A program made the translations under genes and the position numbers. A stretch of DNA of 64,000 bases, taken from Seriola aureovittata. Its lineage: Eukaryota; Chordata; Actinopteri; Carangiformes; Carangidae. Numbering within the stretch: position 1 is the first letter of the stretch; each line of letters begins with the position of its first letter. Under the pieces are notes generated by a model. The model did not search any database. It was given only the letters and a program-made list of their open reading frames with translations, and had not been told where the DNA came from. Positions 36,930-49,256 of this stretch are shown here, piece by piece. The stretch covers positions 9,431,001-9,495,000 of the forward strand of contig NC_079376.1 of assembly GCF_021018895.1 (NCBI RefSeq), given 5' to 3'.

Positions 36930-37800
36930 TTATACCTTACTGTAATATCACTTTTTTAAGACCTTTTTTGCCTTTTGACTTTTTATGCCTTACTATACTA
37001 TGACATTTTTATGACTTTTTATGCCTTACTATACTATGACGTTTTTATGACTTTTTATACCTTCTGTAATAAGACTTTTTTAAGACCTTTTTTGCCTTTT
37101 GACTTTTTATGCCTTACTATACTATGACGTTTTTATGACTTTTTATGCCTTACTATACTATGACTTTTTATGACTTTTCATGACTCACTTGACTGTGATG
37201 TTTTTATTTCGTTCTATACTGTGCTGTTTTTATGCCTTTTTATGCCTTACTATATTATGTTGTTTTTATGCCTTCATATGCCTTAATATATTATGTTGTT
37301 TTTATGCCTTTTCATGCCTTACTATACTATGTAGTTTTTATGCCTTTTTATGCCTTACTATACTATGACGTTTTTATGACTTTTCATGCCTTACTATACA
37401 TTGTCACTTTTATGCTTTTTTTTTCCTTACTATACTGTGTCGTTTTCATGCCTTTTAATGCTTTACTTTACAATGTTGTTTTCATGCCTTTGTATGCCTT
37501 ACTTTATTATGTCGTTTTTATGCATTCATATACCTAACTGTACTATGTCTTTTTTATGCCTTTTTATGCCCTAATAAACTATGATGATTTTAAGCCTAAC
37601 TGTACTTTGTCTTTTTTATGCATTCATATACCTAACTGTACTATGTCTTTTTTAATGCCCTCATATGCCTTGCTATACTGTGACCTTTTTATGCCTTTTC
37701 ATGCCTTACTATACTATGACATTTTTATGACTTTCCATACCATACTATTCTATGTCGTTTTTACGCCTTACTATACTTAGTCGCTTTTATGACTTTCTAT
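36930..37800. repeat. Distant second copy of the 32.3-33.1 kb segment (offset 4,635 bp)
   Basis: ATGACTCACTTGACTGTG at 32545 region recurs at the 37180 region with the same order of variant units (TTTATTTCGTTCTATACTGT, CCTTCATATGCCTTAATATA). This indicates a duplication of most of a kilobase or more inside the array. Confidence 0.8.
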
Positions 37801-39920
37801 ACTGTGTCGTTTTTATGACTTTTTATGCCTTACTATACTATAACGTTTTTTTGCCTTACTAAACTATGTCGTTTTTATCACTTTTTATGCCTTACTATAC
37901 TATGACATTTTTATGACTTTTTATACCTTACTGTAATATGACTTTTTAAGACTTTTTTTGCCTTATGACTTTTTTGCCATACTATACTATGATGTTTTCA
38001 TGACTTTTTATACCTTACTGTAATATATCGTTTTAAAGACTTTTTATGCCGTACTATACTATGTCGTTTTATTGACTTTTTTGCCTTACTATATTATGAG
38101 GTTTTTATGACTTTTTATGCATTACTGGTATATGACTTTTTAGGCCTTACTATATTATGACATTTTTATGACTTTTTTTTACCTTACTATACTATGACGT
38201 TTTTATGACTTTTTATACCTTACTGTAATATGATTTTTTAAAGACCTTTTTTTTTCTTTTGACTTTTTACGCCTTACTATATTATGTAGTTTTTATGACT
38301 TTTTATGCTTTACTGTAATATGACTTTTTCAAGATTTTTTTTTGCTTCATGACATTTTATACCTTACTATCCTATGACATTTCTATGACTTTTTTTTGCG
38401 TTACTATACTATGATGTTTTTATATCTTTTTATGTCTTTCTATGAAATTTTTATATCTTTTTATGCCTTACTATACTATGACTTTTTAGGCCTTACGATA
38501 CTATGACGTTTGTATGACTTTTTTAAGATCTTTTTTGCCTTTCGACTTTTATGCCTTATTGTAATATGACTTTTTAAAACTTTTTTTGCCTTATGACTTT
38601 TTATGCCTTACTATAGTATGACATTTTACGACTTTTTTCCCTCATGACTTTTTACTATACAATGACGTTTTTATGACTTTTTAGGCCTTACTATACTATG
38701 ACGTTTTTTGACTTTTTATGCCTTACTATACTATATCGTTTTAAAGACTTTTTATGCCTTACTATACTATGTCATTTTATTGACTTTTATGCCTTACTAT
38801 ACTATGACGTTTTTATGACTTTTTATGCCTTACTGTAATATGACTTTTTTAAGACCTTTTTTGCCTTTTGACTTTTTATTCCTTACTATAGTATGACATT
38901 TTTATGACTTTTTTCCCTCATGACTTTTTACGCCTTACTATACTATGTCGTTTTTATAATTTTTTATGCCTTACTGTAATATGACATTTTTTAAAACTTT
39001 TTTTGCCTCACTATACTATGACTTTTATATATCTTTTTATGCCTTACTGTATTATGACTGTTTTAAGACTCTTTTGCCCTATGACTTTTTATGCCTTACT
39101 ATAGTATGACATTTTTTTGCCTTTTTTTTTTGCCTTACTATACTATGATGTTTTTATGACTTTTTATACCTTACTGTAATATGACTTTTTTAACACTTTT
39201 TTTGCCTTACTATACTATGACGTTTTTATGATGTTTTTTATGCCTTACTGGTATATGACTTTTTTTGCCTTACTATACTATGTCGTTTTTATGACTTTTT
39301 ATACCTTCTGTAATATGACTTTTTTATGACTTTATGCCTTACTGGTATATGACTTTTTTTTGCCTTACTATACTATGTCATATTCATGACTTTTTATGCC
39401 TTACTATTCTATGACGTTTTTATGACTTTTTATACCTTCTGTAATATGACTTTTTTAAGACCTTTTTTGCCTTTTGACTTTCTATGCCATACTATACTAT
39501 GTCGTTTTTATGACTATTTATGCTTTACTGTAATATGACTTTTTGAAGACTTTTTTTTCCTTACTATACTATGATGTTTTAAGACTTTTTATGCCTTACT
39601 GTAATATGACATTTTTTTTCAACTTTTTTTGCCTTTTGACTTTTTATGCCTTACTATACTATGATGTTTTTATGACTTTTTTTGCCTCATGACTTTTTAG
39701 GCCTTACTATACTATGACATTTTTATGCCTATGTCCTTTTTACAACTTTATATCTAAATATACTATTAAGTGTTCGACTTTTTTTGCCTTATTATACTAT
39801 GTCGTTTTTGACTTTTCAGACCTTGCTATGTATTATGTTGTTTTTATGACTCTTTATGCATTGGTTTATATTACTTTTTAGACCTTTCTATATTATGTCG
39901 TATTTATGACTTTTTATAAG

Positions 39921-40440
39921 GAGATTCAACACATGTACCTATATTAAATTTGCATATGCACATTTCTGAATTTAAATTCAGATCTTATATGCTGGTGGGG
40001 TGGCAAGGTTGTTGCATCCTTTAGACCGAAACTACACCCTTGGCCAAATCTAATTCTGTTAAAGGCTGTGATACCAGGTTAAAAATGAATTAGACATTTT
40101 TCTGTCAACAAAGACAGAAAAAGCAAGTTGAAATGTAATGAATTTCCTTTTTTTTCCTGCTTCAACGTTTTGTGATTGCTTTAGACACTGTTTCGAATAG
40201 TTAAATAACACCTTTACTTATTGCTTATTATTGCATCATTTAAAAGGCAACCTCAGTTATTAAATTTATAATTCTACAATATCTTGTTTCAATTGTATCA
40301 AGTTATTAATTGTAAAAGCCTAAAATTACACTCTAGGGTCCATATTCCTGCACATTACAGTGTACCTAATTTCTTTACGTTGCAACTTTAGCCTTTAACA
40401 CAGATAGAAATTAGAAATACACAAAACAATGACAGGTTTC
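39921..40440. other. Intergenic, no gene seen
   Basis: Unique AT-rich sequence between the satellite edge and the probable ola1 3' end. No motif or coding frame of note. Confidence 0.6.
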
Positions 40441-40446
40441 TCTCCT

Positions 40447-40452
40447 TTTATT
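40447..40452 (-). terminator. ola1: Likely ola1 polyadenylation signal
   Basis: TTTATT on the plus strand (AATAAA on the minus strand), giving a 3' UTR of about 1.4 kb. Other signals closer to the stop could be used. Confidence 0.4.
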
Positions 40453-41877
40453 GACACATGCAGATTGATGAGGATGACATTTATTAGACATTTGCTCCCT
40501 TTAACATCTTTCTCCTATGTACCCCTATTTAGTTCTATGTCCACACTTTGGCAAGATGTTTGGGAAGGGGACGGTCAGTATTCTCAAAAATAAAGATACT
40601 GAAACCTGATATATTTTGAAGCTGTACAGTCCAGATGATGCACAGAGCACTCCTGTAGCTGTCCGGATTCACAATGAAGCATTGTCTCGTTACGCAGGGT
40701 GGAGATCTTAATGTGAGGAGTCTGTTTTTTTTTTTTGTTTGTTTGTTTTTTACAAGCCCAAACTTAAGTCAATAAAAGCAGTGTGTATAACAACATTCTT
40801 TGTTCAGGCATCTGATCAGGCACCATCAGGGATGACTGCTTTGCTCTTTCTAAAATAACAATAACCCTCCTGCTCAGATTACAGCACAGTACTAGCCTGG
40901 AGTTAAACACAGTGATGGCTTTCACTCTCTCTAAAAAGTAAACACACTGCCAGTCAAATGATTATAGACACTGTATATTTTAGCATTTTCAATAGGTTTT
41001 AGGCCTTATGACTTTGTTGTTAATAGCATAAAATTAAGAAAGTTTAACTAAGCAAAATGTAAGAAGGAACTGAGAAAGTTCATGTCTTTTTGATTTTAGG
41101 CAAAAGACCAAGCCAGGAGCCATGAAGCTTTTATCAACTATAATGAGGCACCTGTAGCAGACTGCTGTATCATACTCTAATTCATGCCAACACTGTTTAC
41201 ATGTTTTAAAGATACAGAAGCCGGTTAATGATCCAGCACACCTGCCTTTAATAAAACACTAATTAAGAGACTCGTTGGGGATCTCAGAGCTTGCCAATTA
41301 ATCAGCAGTCATCATGGATGTAAGTGTCAATTAATGACTGCAGAGATAAACTCTTATTACACAGGGGAAACTTTGTCTTAAAGATAAATTGGGGGAAAGA
41401 AGACAAATTAAACCTTTTAAGTGTCTTTGAGCATCTAGAAAACAGGACAATCCCTGCTGTTTACAGTGCTTTCATCAATTACAAGAGTATGCAGTTTGAA
41501 TTCTGTTACAGGTTCCTGATTAGACAATTTCCACTAAAAATCAAAAGGTATATATTTTTCATTACAGTCACATCTCTTCTTGACTGTGAGTGTGTTCAAC
41601 AATGTTTGACTGGCAGTGCAGTTGGTACCATTTCAAAATTTGTTCATATTCTTATACATAGGAATGTATGGTGTGTTTGTATAGAATTCGTATTATAAAG
41701 AATCATTTTGATAGATTCTGCTCCAGACCAGGCCAGGTGAGTAAATATCTCTGGCTGACCAGGCTGCATGTTGATCCTCTGAAATCAAGAGAGAAGTATG
41801 AAAGCCAGCAGACAGTGTAGCTCTCAGGGGCCGGACTGATAAGTATTCTGAGTTCTCCCTCTGGTGATTGCATGGTC
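40453..41877 (-). other. ola1: ola1 3' UTR / downstream region (probable)
   Basis: No coding frame with recognisable homology. Assigned to ola1 only because it lies between the stop codon and the AATAAA near 40.45 kb. Confidence 0.4.
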
Positions 41878-43409
41878 TCATTTCTTTTTAGGGGCATTTG
41901 GTGTGTTGAATTTGAAAAAGATAATGTCCCCGTCCTCCACGATGTAGTTCCTGCCCTGTTGCCTGTATTTCCCAGCAGCCTGAGAGAGGGGATGAAAATG
42001 AAAGGGAAAAAATTTAAAGCCAATTCAAATGACATTTCTCAGAAAATCAACATATTTATAGACAGAAAATCAACATTGTGGCAGTTCTAGCTTATAATTA
42101 GGCTCTATACAAATACACACCTTGACTGCATTTTCACTGCCCTCCTCTTTGAAGTCACTGTATTTCATCACCTCGGCCATGATAAAGCCTTTCTCAAAGT
42201 CAGTGTGGATCTTTCCTGCAGCTTGAGGAGCCTTGGAACCTTTCTGTTGAAGTAAAACAGAACAGAAAATCTCAAAAACATAACTGCAAACATATCAACA
42301 CACTACCACTTCTTGAGGACCTTTATCGTAGATAGGGTTAAGATTTATAGCATAACTTATGATATTATTACAATATGCTTCCCATGATGACGATGGTGCC
42401 AAAAAAGGCAAGTCAAGTGAAAACATACTGCTAAAATAAGCAACAACAGTCTCAATTTAGGACGCAACTATAATGAATGGAGCTCTGTACAGTGGCCCTT
42501 AAGGGGCAAAATGCAAACAAGAGTGAAAGTCAGAAAGTCTGTAAATATCAAAACACATTAAATGTTTTAAATGAAGAAAACCTTAATACAATAGACCTTT
42601 GAATTGCTGCATTTATGTCAGATTATTTGTTGTTGTTTTTTCCAAATATGAATAGTGAACAATGAAATAAAGAAAAGCAGCAAATACCAAAACAAATACT
42701 AACCAGCAAAAGTACGAACATGAGTAATAATGAATTTCTTATCTATTAAATGTGTAATATTCACATTTAATTATGTTGGCACTTACTATATGAGATATAT
42801 TGATACAAGTCCCCTTATTTAGCATGTATAAGTATTAATTATTGTAAAGTACTTTTCAACAATTATAACTTCTCCAAAGAATATACTACATAATGTATTT
42901 TACATAATATTTCATATTATTACAACTGTGTTTTACTTTATTATCATTCATTATCTGTTTATACAACAGCCTCCACATATGGGTGTCCACAGGAGGAGAT
43001 GAAGTTGTTGACAAATACATTAGTAAACACTTATAGTATGTTATAAACACACTATAATGTAGTTAGTTTATTTAATGTTATATACTGCTTATGAATGCTA
43101 AATAGTGGGCTTAAAGTAAAGAGTTGCCTAAATAGCTAATAAAAATGTGAACTTAGTTTTCAGAAAAATTATTAAAATGACACATTTTAAATAAAAATAG
43201 AGAGGTTTTTAAAATAAATCCATTAGTCTAGCAGTTAATCCACGAGGACCAAAGATAATAATGAACTGTGAAGAAGAGTTATTCATGTCACAACACTCAC
43301 CCTGACGGTCCACGCTCGCACCTCATCTGGTCCTGCTGTGAAGAAGTATTCCAGCTGCAGTGCTGAATAGCCGGTCTTTATTATTTTGGTCAGAACACTT
43401 AAAAAAAAA

Positions 43410-43440
<31 letters not shown>

Positions 43441-46400
43441 ACCAAAGATGATTATCCATGATGGCGCAGTGCAAGCAAAAATGTATCTTTGCAAGGTACA
43501 TTCAGCAATTAAAGCCCCAAATCTGTAGTTCATTTAATCAAATACAGTTCAGTTCTTTTAACAATTGCATGAGTATTTAATCATCTCATTTTATACTTAA
43601 CAGATTTACACAATAAAGATTTATTCAGTTATTCAGTGTTTTCATTTGATTCAAAGGCCTTCTGAACTGCAAACACTTGGACCTGCCATTTATGATGGCA
43701 TGTAAATTCCACAAGCCCCAGGTATTAGGTATACCAGTTCTCTGGAAAGTCTTCATTAATAGAGCTAACTATGAATCTCTTGCTGTGACATGTCAAAATG
43801 TTTACTGTGAAAAAAAGGCCTACTGTTTTATGCAGTTGACTCAAAATAATATTTACCTGTCAGCAGTAACAATCCCATTACACTGACTGTGAGGCACTGT
43901 CAGATATTTAGAAGTTGGTTTACTTCAGCTTATTCAAAAGAATTTGATATACTTGGCTTTAGTGCTGATCAATTTTACAATGGACAGAAAATCAATTCAT
44001 TATAATTTTGATAATGTATCTATCATTTAAGCAATTTATCACGTAAATTGCTTCTTTAATATTTCCTGGTTGTATGTGAGGATTTGCTGCTTTTATGTAC
44101 TTTTAAAAACAACTATCATTGTATTTCAGGCTACTGAACCATCAAATGAAAAAACCAATGAGAACACATTACTTTGGAAAATGATGAAGAGCATTTCTCA
44201 CCATTTTATAGACTGAATATTTCATCATAAAAGTAAAAACAAGACTAATCAATAATAATCTGAACCTGATCAAATAGATTCCTGCCACATTATGGGTGTG
44301 TATGGCTCACCTCTGTGTCTTCATTTCCTCGCAGTACTTATTCCTCTCCTCCTCATCTTCCATGTCCAGCAGCTTGGACTCCAGAGCTCCACTCAGGGGA
44401 ATGACCAGAGCACCAGGATCATGAGCGTCTATCCACTCCTTGATTTTTACCAACCTTTTTTTTTTTTTTTTGTAGAAAACAGGCGGGTCAGCTTTTCTGA
44501 ATGCTCAACTGCAGTTAAATACACGAACAAATAATGTATGGGACATCAAGTTGCAAAGGATAATAATAGCAAGTGAAAAAAACCTACCACTTGTTCTTTT
44601 TTCTGATGTAATCTTTCTCCGAGAGATTCACCAGGTAGATCATGGGCTTGGATGTCAGAAACAGGTATTTGTTCAACACCTCAATCTGTGGAGAGAAATT
44701 AAAAACATATAAATCATGAGTTTGAAAATAGTTTAGTTCTCAGAAAGCCTTTTCAAATATTTTGTCAGGAAATCCTGCTGCTTGGATAATGTGCATTTCA
44801 CCCCAGATTTGATTTGAAAATTACACCAATCACTGGGTTTTTATGTGCATTTAAATGTGTGCATTAAAAATCAAATGACAGAAAATGGCAGGACTTATAC
44901 ATATAACTAGATGCAAAAAGGCAAAAAAAAGAAAAAAAACACCTTTTCCAATTATTAATATAAACTGAAAATACATTGTGTTTGATCCACACAGAGGCCC
45001 AGTAATAAATTACATTTCTGCACACATTGTAGGCACACTAGCCACAACAAGATTAGACACAAATATATTTAAGCACACAGACACAACGACACACACACTC
45101 TACCTCTTTGTCATTCCAGTCATGGTAGAATCTGACGTGTTTCTTCTCGTCCACCACCCAGTTCTTTACCTTCAATATGATATCCTGAAGCAAGAAGCAG
45201 CAGGTAAGGTTGATGACAGATTGTGATTTCCTATTACCTTCCCAATGGTGACACAAATGTGAAACAGCACAACAGATGCGCAGCATGTGCTCCCACCAAC
45301 ACACTTTACTTACATATTCAGGTTTGAGTTTTTTGTCCCCTCCTCTCACGGCGGTTTTCTCCAGTTTGTCAATAATTGGAGCCATCATTTCCTCATCTTT
45401 TAGTCGCAGCTCCTCGTGGATGATTTCGATGTCCCTCACTGGGTCAACGTTACCCTCCACGTGGATAATATCCTCATCATCAAAAGCACCTAAAACACAC
45501 AAGCATTGATGGATGTTATAAATATTTACACATATTGAAAACAGGGGGCCTTTATTGGTGTTAAAGGTCAATTTCACTCATTAACAAAATCTACTTTGTT
45601 ATTTCCACACCATGAACAGTTGAGTCAGTATTTACAAACAAGGAAGCCTTTCCCTAAGCTATAAATTGATGAAACTCATGAACAATAAATGGGATACTGA
45701 TTTTTGTTGACCTCTGAGATTTCAGTTGAGCTAGGTAAAACCTATATTCTAGAAATTCTACCATATAAACTTCATATTGGTCTGAAAAAAAATCAATTTA
45801 GCACCTCTCCCAACCTCTGACTTGACATGCCAGGCTGATCAGAAATGTAAAGGCTTTTAAATCTAATGTCTAGCTTCAGGAAAAAGTAGGGCTGGATATT
45901 GTTTAACAAGAGGCCATACACAAATAAAATTGTCTAAAATTTTAACATTTTATTTAAATCAGGAACTATCTGATCAAAGAACAAGTTAACTAAATAACAA
46001 ATTTAACCTGACATTCAAAGCCAACCTTCCATATTTGACAATTTAATAAACTGTGCTATTGCCACACTGCAGTCAGTCAAGATGGGCCTTGTTCCCTTTT
46101 AAAAAATGCAGTAATGACTCTAACTCACCCTCCTAACACCTGTCCACTGAACTCAGTTGTTGCTACACAGCAGCTGCAGCGGGCAATAGTAATGACAACT
46201 CACGGGTCATGTGGAAGATGCCGTCGCAAGCACTGATGTGGGAGAGGAAGGCATTTCCAAGTCCCTGTCCTGAGTGAGCTCCCTTCACCAGACCAGCAAT
46301 GTCCACAACGTTGAGGAAGGCAGGAACCTTACTAGAGATGCAAAAAAAAAAAAAAAAAAAAAATACGGAAAAGGAGGGATTGTCAGTGATATGTCATAAT

Positions 46401-47160
46401 GTGACTCGCAACATACTGTCTCTATAGCTTCATCCCACCATATGATTCTCCTCTTCTACTGAGATTTTTAAGAATCTTAAAATGCACATTTACTTGTTAG
46501 GCTTTGTTTCTTGTAAGACCCACTCAGGTATTTATGCTTGTCTCCATTGGTCTGTGTTGCCTCTATGTGCATTGTATGACTTTGTAATGACGATGGTAGG
46601 TGATGATGATAACGCTAATAATAATTATAACAGCAATATTAATATTTACCAATGTATTTATAAAATATTATACTTTTTCTTCTATTGTGTTTTGTTTCCT
46701 TTCATTTGTTGTTTTCCTGGTTGTGTGTGTGTTGTAAATGACTGATGTTGTGTCTTCAGTGCTGTATAAATAATAAAGTTGAGTTGAGTCAAGTCATGAC
46801 ACACACCTGGCTGGTTTGTGGTACTGGCAGAGGAAATCAAAGCGCTCATCAGGAACAGGTACCCTGCTCTCATTTGGGTCAATTGTGCAGAATGGGAAGT
46901 TCTCTGCAGCAGCTTGACTTTTGGTCAGCACGTTGAAAAATGTGGATTTCCTGCAGAGGAGAGTGAGGAGAGGGTCGAGCATAGTGCAAAAATCAGCCCT
47001 GAATGATGAGCTGAACATTTGTTTATATCCTAACATCCACGTTGCCAGTGACATGTACATACCCAACATTAGGTAATCCCACGATTCCAATTTTCAAGGA
47101 TGTGCCAAATCGTCCAATTAATGGAGCCTGTTTTGGTGCTTCTCCCTTTTTTGGGGGCAT
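41878..47160 (-). CDS. ola1: Obg-like ATPase 1 (complete, 10 coding exons)
   Basis: Cytosolic P-loop NTPase of the YchF/OLA1 branch of the Obg family, which hydrolyses ATP in preference to GTP and acts in translation and stress control. Minus-strand exons in order: 47160-47063, 46950-46807, 46331-46204, 45489-45314, 45184-45104, 44685-44588, 44454-44311, 43397-43301, 42243-42121, 41979-41878; 396 aa, the same as human. Starts [19 protein letters not shown] exactly at an acceptor (CTCCTGCAG/ATG). G1/P-loop GLPNVGKST (about 28-36); G3 [14 protein letters not shown]; the G4 position reads NLSE in place of the GTPase NKxD, the family feature behind ATP use. The C-terminal TGS domain ([26 protein letters not shown], ...[17 protein letters not shown]) is intact. 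A 5' non-coding exon probably precedes it. Confidence 0.97.
43398..43441. repeat. A17 / (GA)n tract at an ola1 splice acceptor
   Basis: On the minus strand this is a long (TC)n then T-run ending AAG just before the exon 43397-43301, serving as an extreme polypyrimidine tract. Confidence 0.9.
43960..44250. repeat. Degenerate interspersed repeat in an ola1 intron
   Basis: GATCAATTTTACAATGGACAGAAAATCAATTC and TTCCTGGTTGTATGTGAGGATTTGCTGCTTTT read like a degraded relative of the ATTAATCGATTA family. Boundaries approximate. Confidence 0.4.
46340..46363. repeat. Poly(A) homopolymer
   Basis: About 23 consecutive A next to the ola1 exon 46331-46204; on the minus strand it is the T-run of that exon's acceptor. 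Confidence 0.95.
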
Positions 47161-47366
47161 CTGCAGGAGTTAGAACAAGTTCGTTGACACCATTGTCAAA
47201 ATAACCTTCCCGAGGCATGCTTATCTGTACCAACACCAGCCTGGGTTTTTAGTCAGTAAGTAGCTCCACTAAAAACGTGTAGTCATATGCTCATTCAAAT
47301 ACAGCACGCTAACGTTAGCTAGAAGCTAATTGGAACCACTCCCAGCTGTTAGCCATAATATCTCAC

Positions 47367-47535
47367 CGAAATTAGAGTCCTGTCTGCCTTTCCCACTCAT
47401 TACAAACACCCGAAAGCTATTCAGCCGAGGGACATCCTCATTTAGTACCTTTATATCTGTCCTTCGCCTTTGGGCTACGTGGAGTTCACGGTTCAGACTT
47501 CTGCTCACACCGGCCACTCCACTGAAAAGACAAGC
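47367..47535 (-). other. ola1: Probable 5' non-coding exon of ola1
   Basis: Minus strand reads ...GACTCTAATTTCG/GTGAGATATT, a good donor (GT at 47366-47365). The ola1 AUG lies at the first base after an acceptor, so an upstream non-coding exon is required. The 5' limit is a guess. Confidence 0.5.
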
Positions 47536-47571
47536 TGGAGAGAAGAGCGGAAGTGTTTTGACGTGAACGGT

Positions 47572-47600
47572 CTCTGATTGGTCGGGGAAAGAGCTGCAAC
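47572..47600 (-). promoter_or_regulatory. ola1: ola1 promoter CCAAT box
   Basis: GATTGGTCGG on the plus strand, that is CCGACCAATC on the minus strand, just upstream of the inferred first exon. Confidence 0.4.
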
Positions 47601-48440
47601 CCTACGTCAGAGGTGAATTGATCGTCAGACTGATCAATCTGAGTTTTTATTTACTCAAGTTTTATTTTCATTTTTTACTTCTAGTGTTTTAAGCAATAAA
47701 AGGTGTGAATCGACCGATATGTGTTATTTACTTTGCCGTCTGCCTTTCCGCGGTAAGTCGCTATGTGTCGACACTTTACAAGATGCGTTCAAGAACATTC
47801 ACACAGCTGTATGAAAGGTTTCGACAAATTATATTTTTAAGTTAATAAAAAGACAATAATAACTAACATTTCCTCAACTGTTAATGCACTTTTACTCTTT
47901 AATTTTTTAACTTAAAAAACAAACAAACTATTCCTACCTCTTCAAATGAAAGGAATTCTTGTTTTCTTTGTCTTATGTCACATTTAACTGAATATACATA
48001 AGTAGATTAGGGCTACCAGTCAAATAAAACAATAATTTGAAGACATCGGGCTAAGATTTAGGAAATGATAAATGATTTTGACATTTTATCGACCAGACAA
48101 TTAGTCCTGAAAATAATCAGCAGAGTAATTGATAACGGAGATAATCATCATTTATAGCACATATTTGCTTCGTATTAGGATTCAGTATTTACATTTCTCA
48201 CTTGAGTTGTGACATAATTAAGTATTACTAAAAACAAAAGTCTGTCCTTGCATAAAAAAATTCAATTCCAGCCAAAACACTTCTACTGCTGCTATGAGTA
48301 AGTTGTCCAATGGCACATATATACAGCATTAGAGACAGTGTATGGGCTGCCTGTAGAACATCATACATTTGTATATACACATGTAGCATTTCTTTGCAAA
48401 TATAAAAAAATGTAAAAATGTAATGACAGTGCGTGCTTGA
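47601..48440. other. Intergenic between ola1 promoter and tra2b tail
   Basis: No gene seen. Around 48,000-48,150 there is a degraded ATTAATCGATTA-type repeat (AATAATTTGAAGACATC, CGACCAGACAATTAGTCC, AGAGTAATTGATAACG). Confidence 0.55.
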
Positions 48441-48458
48441 AGTCCAAGCAGTAACATT

Positions 48459-48464
48459 TTTATT
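48459..48464 (-). terminator. tra2b: Candidate tra2b polyadenylation signal
   Basis: TTTATT on the plus strand (AATAAA in tra2b sense), giving a 3' UTR of about 0.8 kb. A second TTTATT at 48642-48647 is an alternative. Confidence 0.45.
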
Positions 48465-49256
48465 TCTGTCAAGAAAAAAACAAAAAACAAAATCAAAACA
48501 AGAGTAACAACTCCAAATGTTTGATGGGAATTCGTGGTCCAACACCTGCAGCATTCTTGCCGTATCTAAAACCATGTAGCAGTGCAATTATTACATAATA
48601 CTTCAGTGTTAATAATCAGAGCAAATGACCCAAGTTATTTTTTTATTGTTTATATACAACCCCCCGCCCGACCCCATAAAAAGTACTTTGCACCAAAAAA
48701 GACAAAATTAAAAACAAACATGGTATTCAAAATACATCCCGGAGCAAACTAGGATCTTGACAATTTTACCAGCTACATACAAACAGCTAAATGTGAAATA
48801 GTAATATAACGTCCACAGAAAATACTTGATAATACTGATGTAAAATCAAGTCTGTCAATCAAATCATAAAGAAACCAGAACTTTGTTTAATTATCAACAC
48901 CAAAGAGATTCTGTTTCAGATTTCTCTTAGCTATTGTGATTTCACATATTTCAATTCAAGTGAAAAGTGATTGATATTTGGTGCAGATCTGCAGAATTGC
49001 CTGTTTTCACCGGAACCAAATTTTTCGTGACTCTTCATGAACTTTTCATGACACTTCCGACAAATTTGGTAAAGATTAAAATCACCATTTATGTTGTGGT
49101 GCTCAGACACACTGCATTTTCAGGAGAACTTGGTTTAGCTTTTAATATATATCAAATCCTGAATTCCTATCACATATATAATATGTTCAAAAAACATTAA
49201 AGAAACAAGTATTTAAACAATAACACTAAATCTGTCGTTGACTCTTCTCACACTGC
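48465..49256 (-). other. tra2b: tra2b 3' UTR (probable)
   Basis: Non-coding sequence between the TGA (49257-49259) and the candidate signals. AT-rich, no other feature seen. Confidence 0.5.

Larger units (their letters stand above)
28741..39920. repeat. 11-kb T-rich satellite array, ~36-bp basic unit
   Basis: Uninterrupted tandem array of a degenerate unit of about 36 bp whose core is ATGACTTTTTATGCCTTACT followed by ATACTATGACGTTTTT. Units vary in T-run length and at the CG dinucleotide (GACG, GACA, GATG, GTCG, GTCA). The plus strand is extremely T-rich and A-rich runs are nearly absent, giving strong strand asymmetry. Larger duplications are nested inside (about 338, 644, 705 and 4,635 bp offsets). 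Unit decay marks both edges (near 28,741 and 39,920). It lies between sp3 and ola1. Many open frames inside it are repeat artefacts. Confidence 0.97.
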
